Positions 23,580-33,992 of a DNA stretch of 64,000 bases are shown in pieces. A program made the translations under genes and the position numbers. This stretch comes from Ipomoea triloba (Eukaryota; Streptophyta; Magnoliopsida; Solanales; Convolvulaceae), in NCBI RefSeq assembly GCF_003576645.1, contig NC_044925.1:12701045-12765044 (forward strand), given 5' to 3'. Position 1 is the first letter of the stretch. Every line of letters starts with the position of its first letter. The notes below the pieces were generated by a model, which searched no databases, was not told the DNA's origin, and worked only from the letters and a program-made list of their open reading frames with translations.

Positions 23580-23705
23580 AAGTTTATTATATTATTACTT
23601 TATAATGTAAAAATTCAATAATAGTTTATTATATTATTACTTTATAATGTAAAAATTCAATAATTAACCATTATATTATTACTTTATAATGTAAAAATTC
23701 AATAA
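23580..23705. repeat. Triplicated spacer block
   Basis: TTATATTATTACTTTATAAT through TTCAATAATT is repeated three times. The flank just before it also lacks the usual TCAAATCAAACTAATACATG segment. Confidence 0.82.
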
Positions 23706-24403
23706 TTAACCATCATTTATATTCATATTTACATCCAATACCATCAACAAACTACAAGTATATATACGAATCCAAGTAAAATTATAATTTACATGAAACA
23801 TTAATATATTCTCATGAATAATCACGATAATGTGAAAGATTATGATTTACAAATTTCATTTGTTTTGATCTTGAGATATAAAATTGACTACCATAGCTAC
23901 AAAAAGTAATTAGTGTTCAACATGACATTAATCTCAATTCTAAAATCAAATATTAATTCATATTTTAAGGTTATTTTTTGTATTCACATATTTCAAAAAA
24001 TATTACTAATAGGTGTTTTTATTAATTGTATCTTCAGTTATAAATATCAAATGTCATTATATAATCAAACTTATAAATCAACATAGTTCTTTCATAAAAA
24101 AAAAAAAGCTTTATTTAATAATAGTAACACATCTTAGCATCTTAACATAACAATAATCATTATAATATATAGACCGTGCACCGCACGGGTATTATGATAG
24201 TAATAATAACAAAGGTTGTTTGTTGGTGAATCATGAATGTTTATTTGGGTGTGTAGCTTGAGCATTACAGAGTTTGGTAGTCTAACTTAACCAAATGTCC
24301 TGGACGTAGAGAAAAGTGGAAGAACCAATTAAAATTAACATCAAATTATTTCGCTTTAATCCATATGCACTAAGAGACTACTCAATGAAAGATATTATTA
24401 GCA

Positions 24404-24535
24404 CCGAGCTTGTTGGTAGACCGGAGGATTGTAAAGATATTATTAGCACTGAGCTTGTTGGTAGACCGGAGGATTGTAGTTGGAGTAATTTGAGTTGAAA
24501 TCCTTAGGTCGCTAGTTCGAATCCGGCAGGTCGGA
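24404..24535 (+). pseudogene. tRNA-Tyr pseudogene with duplicated 5' fragment
   Basis: Two shortened D-arm pieces (GAGCTTGTTGGTAGACCGG), then GTA, intron, CCTTAGG, and a T arm with intact GTTCGAATCC. The D arm cannot form. Confidence 0.75.
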
Positions 24536-24598
24536 TTACTAATGTTCTGTTTGATTGAGCTTTGCTTTGTTTTCCTATAAAGAGCTTAAAGGAAAAGA

Positions 24599-24664
24599 CG
24601 CCGTTGCCAGGGATCGAACCCAAGTCTCCCGCGTGACAGGCGGGGATACTCACCACTATACTAC
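24599..24664 (-). pseudogene. tRNA-Asp lacking its 5' end
   Basis: Six nucleotides of the 5' acceptor strand are deleted (the + strand ends CTACTTG instead of CTACAACGACTTG). Anticodon arm and B box are intact. No acceptor stem can form. Confidence 0.82.
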
Positions 24665-25512
24665 TTGTATGGCACACCAAGAAAGTCACATATTCCTGTT
24701 TGCAGTAGACACAATACAATGTGTGCATGTGCCTGTCGATTTCAAATCAAACTAGTACATGTCGTAGTCACTGCTGAGTTTATTATATTATTACTTTATA
24801 ATGTAAAAATTCAATAATTAACCATCATTTATATTCATATTTTCATCCAATACCATCAACAAACTACAAGTATATATACAAATCCAAGTAAAATTATAAT
24901 TTACATGAAACATTAATCTATTCTCATGAATAATCACGATAATGTCAAAGATTATGATTTACAAATTTCATTTGTTTCGATCCTGAGATATAAAATTGAC
25001 TACCATAGCTACAAAAAGTAAGTAGCGTTCAACATGACATTAATCTCAATTCTAAAATCAAATATTAACTCATATTTTTAAGGTTATTTTTTTTATTCAC
25101 ATATTTCAAAAAATATTTTTAATAGGTGTTTTTATTAATTGTATCTTCAGTTATAAATATCAAACGTCATTATATAATCAAACTTATAAATCAACATAGG
25201 TCTTTCATAAAAAAAAGCTTTATTTAATAATAGTAACATATCTTAGCATCTTAACATAACAATAATCATTATAATATATAGACCGTGCATCGCACGGGTA
25301 TCATGATAGTAATAATAACAAGGGTTGTTTGTTGGTGAATCAAGAATGTTTATTTGGGTGTGTAGCTTGAGCATTACGGAGTTTGGTAGTGTAACTTAAC
25401 CAAATGTCCTAGACGTAGAGAAAAGTGGAAGAACCTATTAAAATTAACATCAAACGATTCTAGGCTTCTTATTTCGCTTTAATCCATATGCACTAAGAGA
25501 CTACTCAATGAA

Positions 25513-25760
25513 AGATATTATTAGCACCGAGCTTGTTGGTAGACCGGAGGATTGTAAAGATATTATTAGCACTGAGCTTGCTCAATGAAAGATATTATTA
25601 GCACCGAGCTTGTTGGTAGACCAGAGGATTGTAAAGATATTATTAGCACTGAGCTTGTTGGTAGAGTGGAGGATTGTAAAGATATTATTAGCACTGAGCT
25701 TGTTGGTAGAGCGGAGGATTGTAAAGATATTATTAGCACTGAGCTTGTTGGTAGAGCGGA
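25513..25760 (+). repeat. 45-bp tandem of tRNA-Tyr 5' fragments (LTR target)
   Basis: About six copies of a 45-bp unit ending GCGGAGGATTGTAAA. The last is cut after GCGGA by the retrotransposon, and the other half of the target resumes at 33787. Confidence 0.85.
25756..25760. repeat. Target-site duplication, left copy (GCGGA)
   Basis: The five bases before the 5' LTR are repeated exactly at 33787-33791 after the 3' LTR, as expected of LTR-retrotransposon integration. Confidence 0.92.
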
Positions 25761-26256
25761 TGTAACCCCTCGTCTTTCCGATAAGTCTAAGGGTCGGAAA
25801 ATATATCTTTAGGCTATGACATTCATAAGATGATCTCCCGATATGTCAAGGGAATTTTTATACGGAGGTATAGTTGTCATTAAGCTGCGATCGTTCGTGC
25901 CGGTCACGAACCGTAAAATTTTCGAGGACGAATTTTCAGCTCGGATTTCCTTAAAAATTGATGATTAGGCATGTTATGACTAAGTATGAACTTCCTGCTT
26001 AGTTAAGTTGAAATTGGATGAGCTATAAGGGTCGAAATTTATTTCTGATCGTACACCGCGAAATTTCCGCAGTGTACCGAACCTAGCCCATTTTGGAGCT
26101 TTTGACTGGAATAAATTTGTGGTTTCGAAAATTATTCTTTCTGGATTATTTTCCACCGAAACTTTATCTGTTTGGACCACAACTGATATGTTGTGGAGAT
26201 ATTTTATTATTTTATTATTTTTTTTCCTAAAGCTTATCCCATAAGTTGGGATTAAA

Positions 26257-26265
26257 TATAAAAGG
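26257..26265 (+). promoter_or_regulatory. TATA box in 5' LTR
   Basis: TATAAAAGG, followed about 30 bp later by a T/C-rich stretch and a GA run typical of plant 5' leaders. It could drive the LTR open reading frame or the element's genomic RNA. TATAAATA at 29183-29190 is an alternative genomic promoter; sequence alone does not decide. Confidence 0.55.
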
Positions 26266-27159
26266 AATTTTTTTTCCCTTTTCTTCCCCAAATGCCAAAA
26301 AGAGAGAGAGAGAGGTGTGATCATCTTCCACCATTTTTTCTTCCAAAGTTCCATAGCCAAATCCTTCTAAACTTCCAATTTATTCGGTAAGTTTTCGATA
26401 TTATTCGGTAGAAAGCTTTGTAATCCTTCCTAGGTTATGAATCTATGTTTAATTTCTTGATACATGATGTTATGGTGTTGATTTTGAACCTAGGTTTTAA
26501 GGTGAAAATTGGGGAAAGGATCCAAAATTGCTTCCTAAGGTGTTAGAAATCCTTTACAAGGTAAGGAATTCCCTTAAGTTGGAATTAGTCACTTGAATTT
26601 GGATAATTGATTTTGGTTGAAATATGGTGTTTTTGGAGCTTTGGGAATATTTTTGTATACATGTTCATAGCTTGGATATGCTTGTATATGTTGTATTTAT
26701 GTTCATATGAGCTTATACTTGTGAAAATAGTGAAAGGAAATCAGGGTAGATTCTGGCAGTAACTTCCGAAATTTATTGGGAAAAATTGGTAAGGTATTTT
26801 GATCCAATTTTTTTTAGACATGTAGTTCTATAAGTGTAGAACCCGCATATAAAATTTCATAATGATCGGAGTAGTGGAAGTATGGTTTTCGGAATTTTTC
26901 CCAAAACTGGTCCAGGGAGAGACAGAATTCCGGACAGCACACTGCCAAGGGCAAAAATGGAATTTTCTGTGTTTATTCGTGGATCAAAATGACCAAAACT
27001 TTTTATGGACATCAAGTACTATAAGTTGGGGTTCTACCATAAAAATTTCAAGTGAAAAAGAGTTCGGGAACTATTTTTACCGGCTCAATCTTTCGGACTG
27101 CGCCAAGCTGAAATTTTCTGAATTACGCTTAGTATGATTATTGATGTGTTAATGATAAT

Positions 27160-27450
27160 TGTGAGTGTGTGTAATATATATATGATGTGTGCGTGTGGTA
27201 TATATATACTGTATATGTATGTGTGTGATATATTTATATATATGAAAATAGTATTACATATTTATATATATTGGATGTGTAGCATAACCTACGTATGTGT
27301 ATATAAGTAATATATACATATTATATATGGTATGAGTATTAAGTATATATATATGTGGTATGTATATATATATACGTGTAATGTGTGTATTATAATATAT
27401 GTACATATATGAGTATGTATGTATATTTAAATGGAGTGTTGTAATATGTA
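27160..27450. repeat. TA/TG-rich simple sequence in LTR
   Basis: Irregular runs of TATATA and TGTGTG. The short frames across it are low-complexity and not credible genes. The counterpart in the 3' LTR starts near 31523. Confidence 0.8.
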
Positions 27451-27790
27451 TATATTTGGTATGTGTACCTTAAGTGAATATGCATAAATATGTGGAAAGT
27501 GTTAGGCTTATGTGGTATGCATATATACAAATGTGTAGTGTGATGATGGAAAATGTTTTGAGAAAGATGTTTTGAGAGACGAGACTTGTGAACCAAGTTG
27601 AGAATGGTAATTGTTTTCAAAATAGGGACTTGATTTTGTGGAAAATGTCCAAAAGAAGATGAGAAAGGAGGGGAAATGTTTTTAAAACCTTAGTTTCAAG
27701 AAGTTAAAGAGGACCTTGTCATTTATATTACCTCGGGCTATAGTACCGATGGTCTTCTTCAATATATGTACGGCAGTATACGCCAAGCCT

Positions 27791-27998
27791 CTACGTCACT
27801 TCGTCAGGCGTAGGGAGTTTCTGCGTCACTCAGTCAGGCGCAGGTTTTATTCATACGTAAAGCGAAGTCTATTCGCCAAGTCTCTACGTCACTTCGTCAG
27901 GCGTAGGGAGTCTCTACGTCACTTCGTCAGGCGTAGGGAGGCTCTGCGTCACTCAGTCAGGCGCAGGGGAGTTTTCTATATCACTCAGTCAGGCGTAG
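27791..27998 (+). repeat. Six hairpin-forming 23-bp repeats in 5' LTR
   Basis: Units at 27791, 27821, 27884, 27914, 27944 and 27976, mostly 30 bp apart. Each is an inverted repeat around a GTCAC...GTCAGG core. Three have stem CTACG/CGTAG and two have CTGCG/CGCAG, a compensated change. The sixth has lost pairing on one side (CTATA/CGTAG). Confidence 0.85.
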
Positions 27999-28485
27999 GC
28001 CGTGGGGGTGTGCACACTTAAGTATAGATACTCATGTCATTTTCGGGTTGGTATCAGCTTTATGGACCTAGGTGGGGCCAAACTAGGGACCATAATGATG
28101 AACCTTCGTCCAAGGGATCACGAACGAGACTTGGGGCAGGACCGTAATCCCCATGTCCAGATCCGATTTCGGTCTAGTCAAAGAAATTTGTATCCTCAAT
28201 AAGGTCTCTTGCTTCTAGTCAGAAACTAAGTAACGTTTTCATAATTGAAGACAACTAGAAGTCATAATTGTGGCATTGACATGTGTGATAGACAGGGATA
28301 GTTCTGAAAACCTATCCTGTATGAAAAGAAATCAAAGGCAACCTAGTTTGATAAACTAGGAAGTTTGATAAGGAAATGTGTTGTGACTTATATACTCATT
28401 ATATGCTTGTGATTATATGGCATTAATTGTTGATTGCAGTAATGAAAGGCATGGACACCATATTTGGTAATGTGTATTTACCTTT

Positions 28486-29040
28486 ATGAATTATTTGTCA
28501 AAACTTTTATCTGATGGAAGTGACAAATGGATTACCTTACTTAGCCGTTGTGCTAATTACACTTCACCGTGTACGTCATTTCAGATGTCATCCAGTGAAG
28601 GATCCTGTAGCCCGGCAAACACTCCTGATCATGTTTGCCCGGGACCTACTTTTGTTGGTCAGACTTTGCATGACACGCCGGACAGAGACCCCTATTCTCC
28701 ACCCGATTCTCAAAGCTCTCCAGACTATACTCCAGCGTCCCCTGACTATACTCCAGCAACCCCAGTCAGCCCAGTCAATCCTTATTCCTTTTTGGACTTA
28801 GTAGATGAGTTAAATGCTCAGTATGGGTACTACCCCATAGAGCTTATTCCCGGTTCTGACCCTATCGAGTTCATTGTCCGCTACCCGTGTCCGTGGGACT
28901 CCGACCCACGAGATTTTCGTGACGAGTGGTCAATGATGTTAGTCGAGTGTCGCTTCCTCGATCACATCATGTGGTTCGAGGGAGAGTGGCACCTCGTTTG
29001 GGGCACGTACACCACACCGGTGTACCGAAGTTTGGATTAG
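28486..29040 (+). CDS. LTR-encoded open reading frame, unknown function (5' LTR copy)
   Basis: 184 codons from the first ATG. A better start may be Met34 at 28585, because it follows a splice-acceptor-like TCATTTCAG and gives a 151-residue protein starting MSSSEGSCSP. Residues 34-100 are Ser/Pro/Asp/Thr-rich, with tandem SPDYTPA repeats. The C-terminal 80 residues look folded and acidic, rich in Trp and aromatic residues (YPCPWDSDPRDFRDEW, WFEGEWHLVW). No membrane segment or signal peptide is evident, and I recognise no domain. The translation is identical in both LTRs although the LTRs differ elsewhere. A host gene fragment captured in the LTR, or an accessory element protein, are both possible. 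Confidence 0.6.
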   Translation: MNYLSKLLSDGSDKWITLLSRCANYTSPCTSFQMSSSEGSCSPANTPDHVCPGPTFVGQTLHDTPDRDPYSPPDSQSSPDYTPASPDYTPATPVSPVNPYSFLDLVDELNAQYGYYPIELIPGSDPIEFIVRYPCPWDSDPRDFRDEWSMMLVECRFLDHIMWFEGEWHLVWGTYTTPVYRSLD

Positions 29041-29426
29041 AGGGCCAGAGTTGGGAAGTTTTTGGATGGTTTTCTCTTTTTGTGTATATATATCTTTTGG
29101 TAGCCTTAGTTTTGGCTGGCTCTAGTCTGTTAGGGCAGTGGAGGACCCGAAGTTTGTAAATAACAGCCGTCGGGCAAATTCTTATAAATACCTTTTGATA
29201 TTAATATATATGTCTAGAATATTATATTTTGATGTTTGGGGTGTTGATGTTGAGTGTGTTTCTTTTAGCCTGTGCACTTATAGTGGAAGTTTTATCAAAG
29301 AGGTGATAGGCTTCACTCTAAGTGTGGCGGTAGCACCCAGTTTACTGCTGTAAGATGTAAGCTTCCGCAGCGTTATATTACGCATATTGTAATAGTTGTC
29401 GGAGCAGAAATTGGGGTGTTACAAGG

Positions 29427-29444
29427 TGGTATCAGAGCATGGTT
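29427..29444 (+). other. Primer binding site (initiator tRNA-Met)
   Basis: TGGTATCAGAGC lies three bases after the 5' LTR and is complementary to the 3' end of plant initiator tRNA-Met. Pairing is broken by two bases (AT), then resumes (GGTTTTGA). Confidence 0.9.
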
Positions 29445-29841
29445 TTGAGGTCCTTACTTTGGGCAATAGAATGAGTTAGGCTCTGTCGCAAGTTAGTATA
29501 AGAGCCTATGATTCGAGTCAGCCTAGGGTTCGAGTCAGTTTAAGTTGACCTTGTTGGAGTTGGAGCTGGAGCTGGAGGCCGGAGGCCGGACAGAGAACGG
29601 GGTACCTTGCCATTCCGTGTATAATATGTGATTTAATTGTTGCGTAGTATAATTACTACTTGTCATTGCATATATATGCTGATTGTTGGTCATATTGGTT
29701 TAAGTCGGCTGTTGACATGATGCCTTGCTACTGTTATGCCATGGTAGGGATACCTACCTGATGAATATGATTAATGGTTAGACCCTCGAATTCTAACTTC
29801 TAACTTTAAGAGAGCTAACTCAGAATCGCTTGTTCAGCAAG

Positions 29842-29928
29842 ATGCCTCCTAGACGAAGCGTACCTGCTAGGGAAAGCAATGATGTCTCGGCGATGGACCG
29901 TATGGCCATGGCAATGGAACAGATTTGA
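29842..29928 (+). pseudogene. Truncated gag start
   Basis: The frame opens MPPRRSVPARESNDVSAMD and reaches a TGA after 28 codons. MPPRR-like starts are common in gag of plant chromoviruses. No capsid or zinc-knuckle region follows. It may have been kept because the start region overlaps packaging or primer signals. Confidence 0.7.
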
Positions 29929-30111
29929 GTCATCTGTTTGGACAATAGTAAGGAGGAACTTGGCAGACTCTTGATTAATGAGTGCCAGATGTAGGAAATT
30001 AAGGGGAGTAATTCGGACTGAGAGTCTGAAAGTTTGGATTGTAAGTGTCAAAGCCAAAAGGAAAAATCGTGGCCTGAAATGCTTTTGAGTTTCGGGGACG
30101 AAACTCTTTTT

Positions 30112-30122
30112 AAGGAGGGTAG
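30112..30122 (+). other. Polypurine tract
   Basis: AAGGAGGGTAG just upstream of the 3' LTR. The preceding GAGTTTCGGGGACGAAAC encodes a remnant pol C-terminus (EFRGRN...) ending at TAA. Confidence 0.82.
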
Positions 30123-30620
30123 ACTGTAACCCCTCGTCTTTCCGATAAGTCTAAGGGTCGGAAAATATATCTTTAGGCTATGACATTCATAAGATGATCT
30201 CCCGATATGTCAAGGGAATTTTTATACGGAGGTATAGTTGTCATTAAGCTGCGATCGTTCGTGCCGGTCACGAACCGTAAAATTTTCGAGGACGAATTTT
30301 CAGCTCGGATTTCCTTAAAAATTGATGATTAGGCATGTTATGACTAAGTATGAACTTCCTGCTTAGTTAAGTTGAAATTGGATGAGCTATAAGGGTCGAA
30401 ATTTATTTCTGATCGTACACCGCGAAATTTCCGCAGTGTACCGAACCTAGCCCATTTTGGAGCTTTTGACTGGAATAAATTTGTGGTTTCGAAAATTATT
30501 CTTTCTGGATTATTTTCCACCGAAACTTTATCTGTTTGGACCACAACTGATATGTTGTGGAGATATTTTATTATTTTAATATTTTTTTTCCTAAAGCTTA
30601 TCCCATAAGTTGGGATTAAA

Positions 30621-30629
30621 TATAAAAGG
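30621..30629 (+). promoter_or_regulatory. TATA box in 3' LTR
   Basis: TATAAAAGG, the counterpart of 26257-26265. If active it could start transcripts that run into the tRNA array downstream. Confidence 0.5.
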
Positions 30630-32153
30630 AATTTTTTTTCCCTTTTCTTCCCCAAATGCCAAAAAGAGAGAGAGAGAGGTGTGATCATCTTCCACCATTT
30701 TTTCTTCCAAAGTTCCATAGCCAAATCCTTCTAAACTTCCAATTTATTCGGTAAGTTTTCGATATTATTCGGTAGAAAGCTTTGTAATCCTTCCTAGGTT
30801 ATGAATCTATGTTTAATTTCTTGATACATGATGTTATGGTGTTGATTTTGAACCTAGGTTTTAAGGTGAAAATTGGGGAAAGGATCCAAAATTGCTTCCT
30901 AAGGTGTTAGAAATCCTTTTCGAGGTAAGGAATTCCCTTAAGTTGGAATTAGTCACTTGAATTTGGATAATTGATTTTGGTTGAAATATGGTGTTTTTGG
31001 AGCTTTGGGAATATTTTTGTATACATGTTCATAGCTTGGATATGCTTGTATATGTTGTATTTATGTTCATATGAGCTTATACTTGTGAAAATAGTGAAAG
31101 GAAATCAGGGTAGATTCTGGCAGTAACTTCCGAGATTTATTGGGAAAAATTGGTAAGGTATTTTGATCCTATTTTTTTTAGACATGTAGTTCTATAAGTG
31201 TAGAACCCGCATATAAAATTTCATAATGATCGGAGTAGTATAAGTATGGTTTTCGAATTTTTCTCCAAAACTGGTCCAGAGAGAGAAAAATTCCGGACAG
31301 CACACTGCCAAGGGCAAAGATGGAATTTTCTGTGTTTATTCGCGGACCAAAATGACCAAAACTTTTTATGGACATCAAGTACTATAAGTTGGGGTTCTAC
31401 CATAAAAATTTCAAGTGAAAAAGAGTTCGGGAACTATTTTTACCGGCTCAATCTTTCGGACTGCGCCAAGCTGAAATTTTCTGAATTACGCTTAGTATGA
31501 TTATTGATGTGTTAATGATAATTGTGAGTGTGTGTAATATATATATGATGTGTGCGTGTGGTATATATATACTGTATATGTATGTGTGTGATATATTTAT
31601 ATATATGAAAATAGTATTACATATTTATATATATTGGATGTGTAGCATAACCTACGTATGTGTATATAAGTAATATATACATATTATATATGGTATGAGT
31701 ATTAAGTATATATATATGTGGTATGTATATATATATACGTGTAATGTGTGTATTATAATATATGTACATATATGAGTATGTATGTATATTTAAATGGAGT
31801 GTTGTAATATGTATATATTTGGTATGTGTACCTTAAGTGAATATGCATAAATATGTGGAAAGTGTTAGGCTTATGTGGTATGCATATATACAAATGTGTA
31901 GTGTGATGATGGAAAATGTTTTGAGAAAGATGTTTTGAGAGACGAGACTTGTGAACCAAGTTGAGAATGGTAATTGTTTTCAAAATAGGGACTTGATTTT
32001 GTGGAAAATGTCCAAAAGAAGATGAGAAAGGAGGGGAAATGTTTTTAAAACCTTAGTTTCAAGAAGTTAAAGAGGACCTTGTCATTTATATTACCTCGGG
32101 CTATAGTACCGATGGTCTTCTTCAATATATGTACGGCAGTATACGCCAAGCCT

Positions 32154-32361
32154 CTACGTCACTTCGTCAGGCGTAGGGAGTTTCTGCGTCACTCAGTCAG
32201 GCGCAGGTTTTATTCATACGTAAAGCGAAGTCTATTCGCCAAGTCTCTACGTCACTTCGTCAGGCGTAGGGAGTCTCTACGTCACTTCGTCAGGCGTAGG
32301 GAGGCTCTGCGTCACTCAGTCAGGCGCAGGGGAGTTTTCTATATCACTCAGTCAGGCGTAG
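32154..32361 (+). repeat. Six hairpin-forming repeats in 3' LTR
   Basis: Same order and sequence as in the 5' LTR, including both stem versions and the decayed sixth unit. Confidence 0.85.
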
Positions 32362-32848
32362 GCCGTGGGGGTGTGCACACTTAAGTATAGATACTCATGT
32401 CATTTTCGGGTTGGTATCAGCTTTATGGACCTAGGTGGGGCCAAACTAGGGACCATAATGATGAACCTTCGTCCAAGGGATCACGAACGAGACTTGGGGC
32501 AGGACCGTAATCCCCATGTCCAGATCCGATTTCAGTCTAGTCAAAGAAATTTGTATCCTCAATAAGGTCTCTTGCTTCTAGTCAGAAACTAAGTAACGTT
32601 TTCATAATTGAAGACAACTAGAAGTCATAATTGTGGCATTGACATGTGTGATAGACAGGGATAGTTCTGAAAACCTATCCTGTATGAAAAGAAATCAAAG
32701 GCAACCTAGTTTGATGAACTAGGAAGTTTGATAAGGAAATGTGTTGTGACTTATATACTCATTATATGCTTGTGATTATATGGCATTAATTGTTGATTGC
32801 AGTAATGAAAGGCATGGACACCATATTTGGTAATGTGTATTTACCTTT

Positions 32849-33403
32849 ATGAATTATTTGTCAAAACTTTTATCTGATGGAAGTGACAAATGGATTACCT
32901 TACTTAGCCGTTGTGCTAATTACACTTCACCGTGTACGTCATTTCAGATGTCATCCAGTGAAGGATCCTGTAGCCCGGCAAACACTCCTGATCATGTTTG
33001 CCCGGGACCTACTTTTGTTGGTCAGACTTTGCATGACACGCCGGACAGAGACCCCTATTCTCCACCCGATTCTCAAAGCTCTCCAGACTATACTCCAGCG
33101 TCCCCTGACTATACTCCAGCAACCCCAGTCAGCCCAGTCAATCCTTATTCCTTTTTGGACTTAGTAGATGAGTTAAATGCTCAGTATGGGTACTACCCCA
33201 TAGAGCTTATTCCCGGTTCTGACCCTATCGAGTTCATTGTCCGCTACCCGTGTCCGTGGGACTCCGACCCACGAGATTTTCGTGACGAGTGGTCAATGAT
33301 GTTAGTCGAGTGTCGCTTCCTCGATCACATCATGTGGTTCGAGGGAGAGTGGCACCTCGTTTGGGGCACGTACACCACACCGGTGTACCGAAGTTTGGAT
33401 TAG
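32849..33403 (+). CDS. LTR-encoded open reading frame, unknown function (3' LTR copy)
   Basis: The 184-residue translation is the same as the 5' LTR copy. The likely internal start Met34 is at 32948. The frame stays open with no amino-acid change although about 22 differences lie elsewhere in the LTRs. With LTRs this young, that is suggestive but not proof of constraint. Confidence 0.6.
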   Translation: MNYLSKLLSDGSDKWITLLSRCANYTSPCTSFQMSSSEGSCSPANTPDHVCPGPTFVGQTLHDTPDRDPYSPPDSQSSPDYTPASPDYTPATPVSPVNPYSFLDLVDELNAQYGYYPIELIPGSDPIEFIVRYPCPWDSDPRDFRDEWSMMLVECRFLDHIMWFEGEWHLVWGTYTTPVYRSLD

Positions 33404-33786
33404 AGGGCCAGAGTTGGGAAGTTTTTGGATGGTTTTCTCTTTTTGTGTATATATATCTTTTGGTAGCCTTAGTTTTGGCTGGCTCTAGTCTGTTAGGGCA
33501 GTGGAGGACCCGAAGTTTGTAAATGACAGCCGTCGGGCAAATTCTTATAAATACCTTTTGATATTAATATATATGCCTAGAATATTATATTTTGATGTTT
33601 GGGGTGTTGATGTTGAGTGTGTTTCTTTTAGCCTGTGCACTTAGAGTGGAAGTTTTATCAAAGAGGTGATAGGCTTCACTCTAAGTGTGGCGGTAGCACC
33701 CAGTTTACTGCTGTAAGATGTAAGCTTCCGTAGCGTTATATTACGCATATTGTAATAGTTGTCGGAGCAGAAATTGGGGTGTTACA

Positions 33787-33791
33787 GCGGA
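33787..33791. repeat. Target-site duplication, right copy (GCGGA)
   Basis: Directly follows the terminal CA of the 3' LTR and matches 25756-25760. Confidence 0.92.
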
Positions 33792-33856
33792 GGATTGTAG
33801 TTGGAGTAATTTGAGTTGAAATCCTTAGGTCGCTAGTTTGAATCCGGCAGGTCGGA
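33787..33856 (+). pseudogene. tRNA-Tyr 3' part, separated by the LTR element
   Basis: Continues the target gene with GCGGAGGATTGTAGTTGG: GTA anticodon, intron, CCTTAGG, a T arm with GTTTGAATCC, and GTCGGA. Confidence 0.82.
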
Positions 33857-33920
33857 TTACTAATGTTCTGTTTGATTGAGCTTTGCTTTGTTTTCCTATA
33901 AAGAGCTTAAAAGGAAAAGA

Positions 33921-33992
33921 CGCCGTTGACAGGGATTGAACCAGAGTCTCCCACGTGACAGGCGAGGATACTCACCACTATACTACAACGAC
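33921..33992 (-). pseudogene. Degenerate tRNA-Asp(GTC)
   Basis: The T stem is broken at T49-T65 and T51-T63. T28-G42 and G30-T40 are wobbles. GTC kept. Confidence 0.75.

Larger units (their letters stand above)
1..25760. repeat. Left segment of tRNA-Tyr/tRNA-Asp tandem array (diverged units)
   Basis: Tandem units of about 1.0-1.6 kb, each an AT-rich spacer, a tRNA-Tyr derivative on the + strand and a tRNA-Asp on the - strand. The window opens inside a unit, just 5' of a tRNA-Asp that lies outside it. The 1-850 stretch and the other roughly 700-bp spacers carry no gene that I can see: they are AT-rich, with a variable poly-A run beside AAGCTTT and one conserved GC hairpin. Units here differ by many substitutions, small direct duplications and amplified tRNA-Tyr 5' fragments. 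The segment is interrupted by a Helitron (5244-6960) and ends at the LTR element. Confidence 0.95.
25761..29423 (+). repeat. 5' LTR
   Basis: 3663 bp. In order: the start TGTAACCCC, a TATA box at 26257 followed by a GA run, possible splice sites, a TA/TG-rich simple-sequence tract (27160-27450), a six-hairpin repeat block (27791-27998), an open reading frame (28486-29040), and a second TATA-like site (29183-29190) before the GGGGTGTTACA end. Confidence 0.93.
25761..33786 (+). mobile_element. Non-autonomous gypsy-type LTR retrotransposon with giant LTRs
   Basis: 8026 bp in all: two LTRs of 3663 and 3662 bp around an interior of only 701 bp. The LTRs begin TGTAACCCCTC and end GGGGTGTTACA, differ at roughly 22 positions (about 0.6%), and are flanked by GCGGA. 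The interior has an initiator-Met primer site, a truncated gag start, the last residues of a pol-like frame (EFRGRNSF then stop) and a polypurine tract. The MPPRR-type gag start and FRGR-like pol end resemble Tekay/Del chromoviruses. Reverse transcriptase and integrase are absent, so it must have moved with help from a relative. Confidence 0.93.
30125..33786 (+). repeat. 3' LTR
   Basis: 3662 bp, about 99.4% identical to the 5' LTR by eye. Differences cluster at 31220-31350. All internal features recur at an offset of about 4363 bp. Confidence 0.93.

Noticed and set aside
25980..26360. 126-residue - strand frame in the LTR
   Set aside because: Covers the promoter and leader region on the opposite strand. 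Low-complexity Lys-rich start; the counterpart in the 3' LTR is expected from LTR identity alone.
27716..28021. 101-residue frame with RHFVRRR repeats in the LTR
   Set aside because: It is the translation of the hairpin repeat block. Constraint there is on pairing, and the frame lacks a convincing start context.
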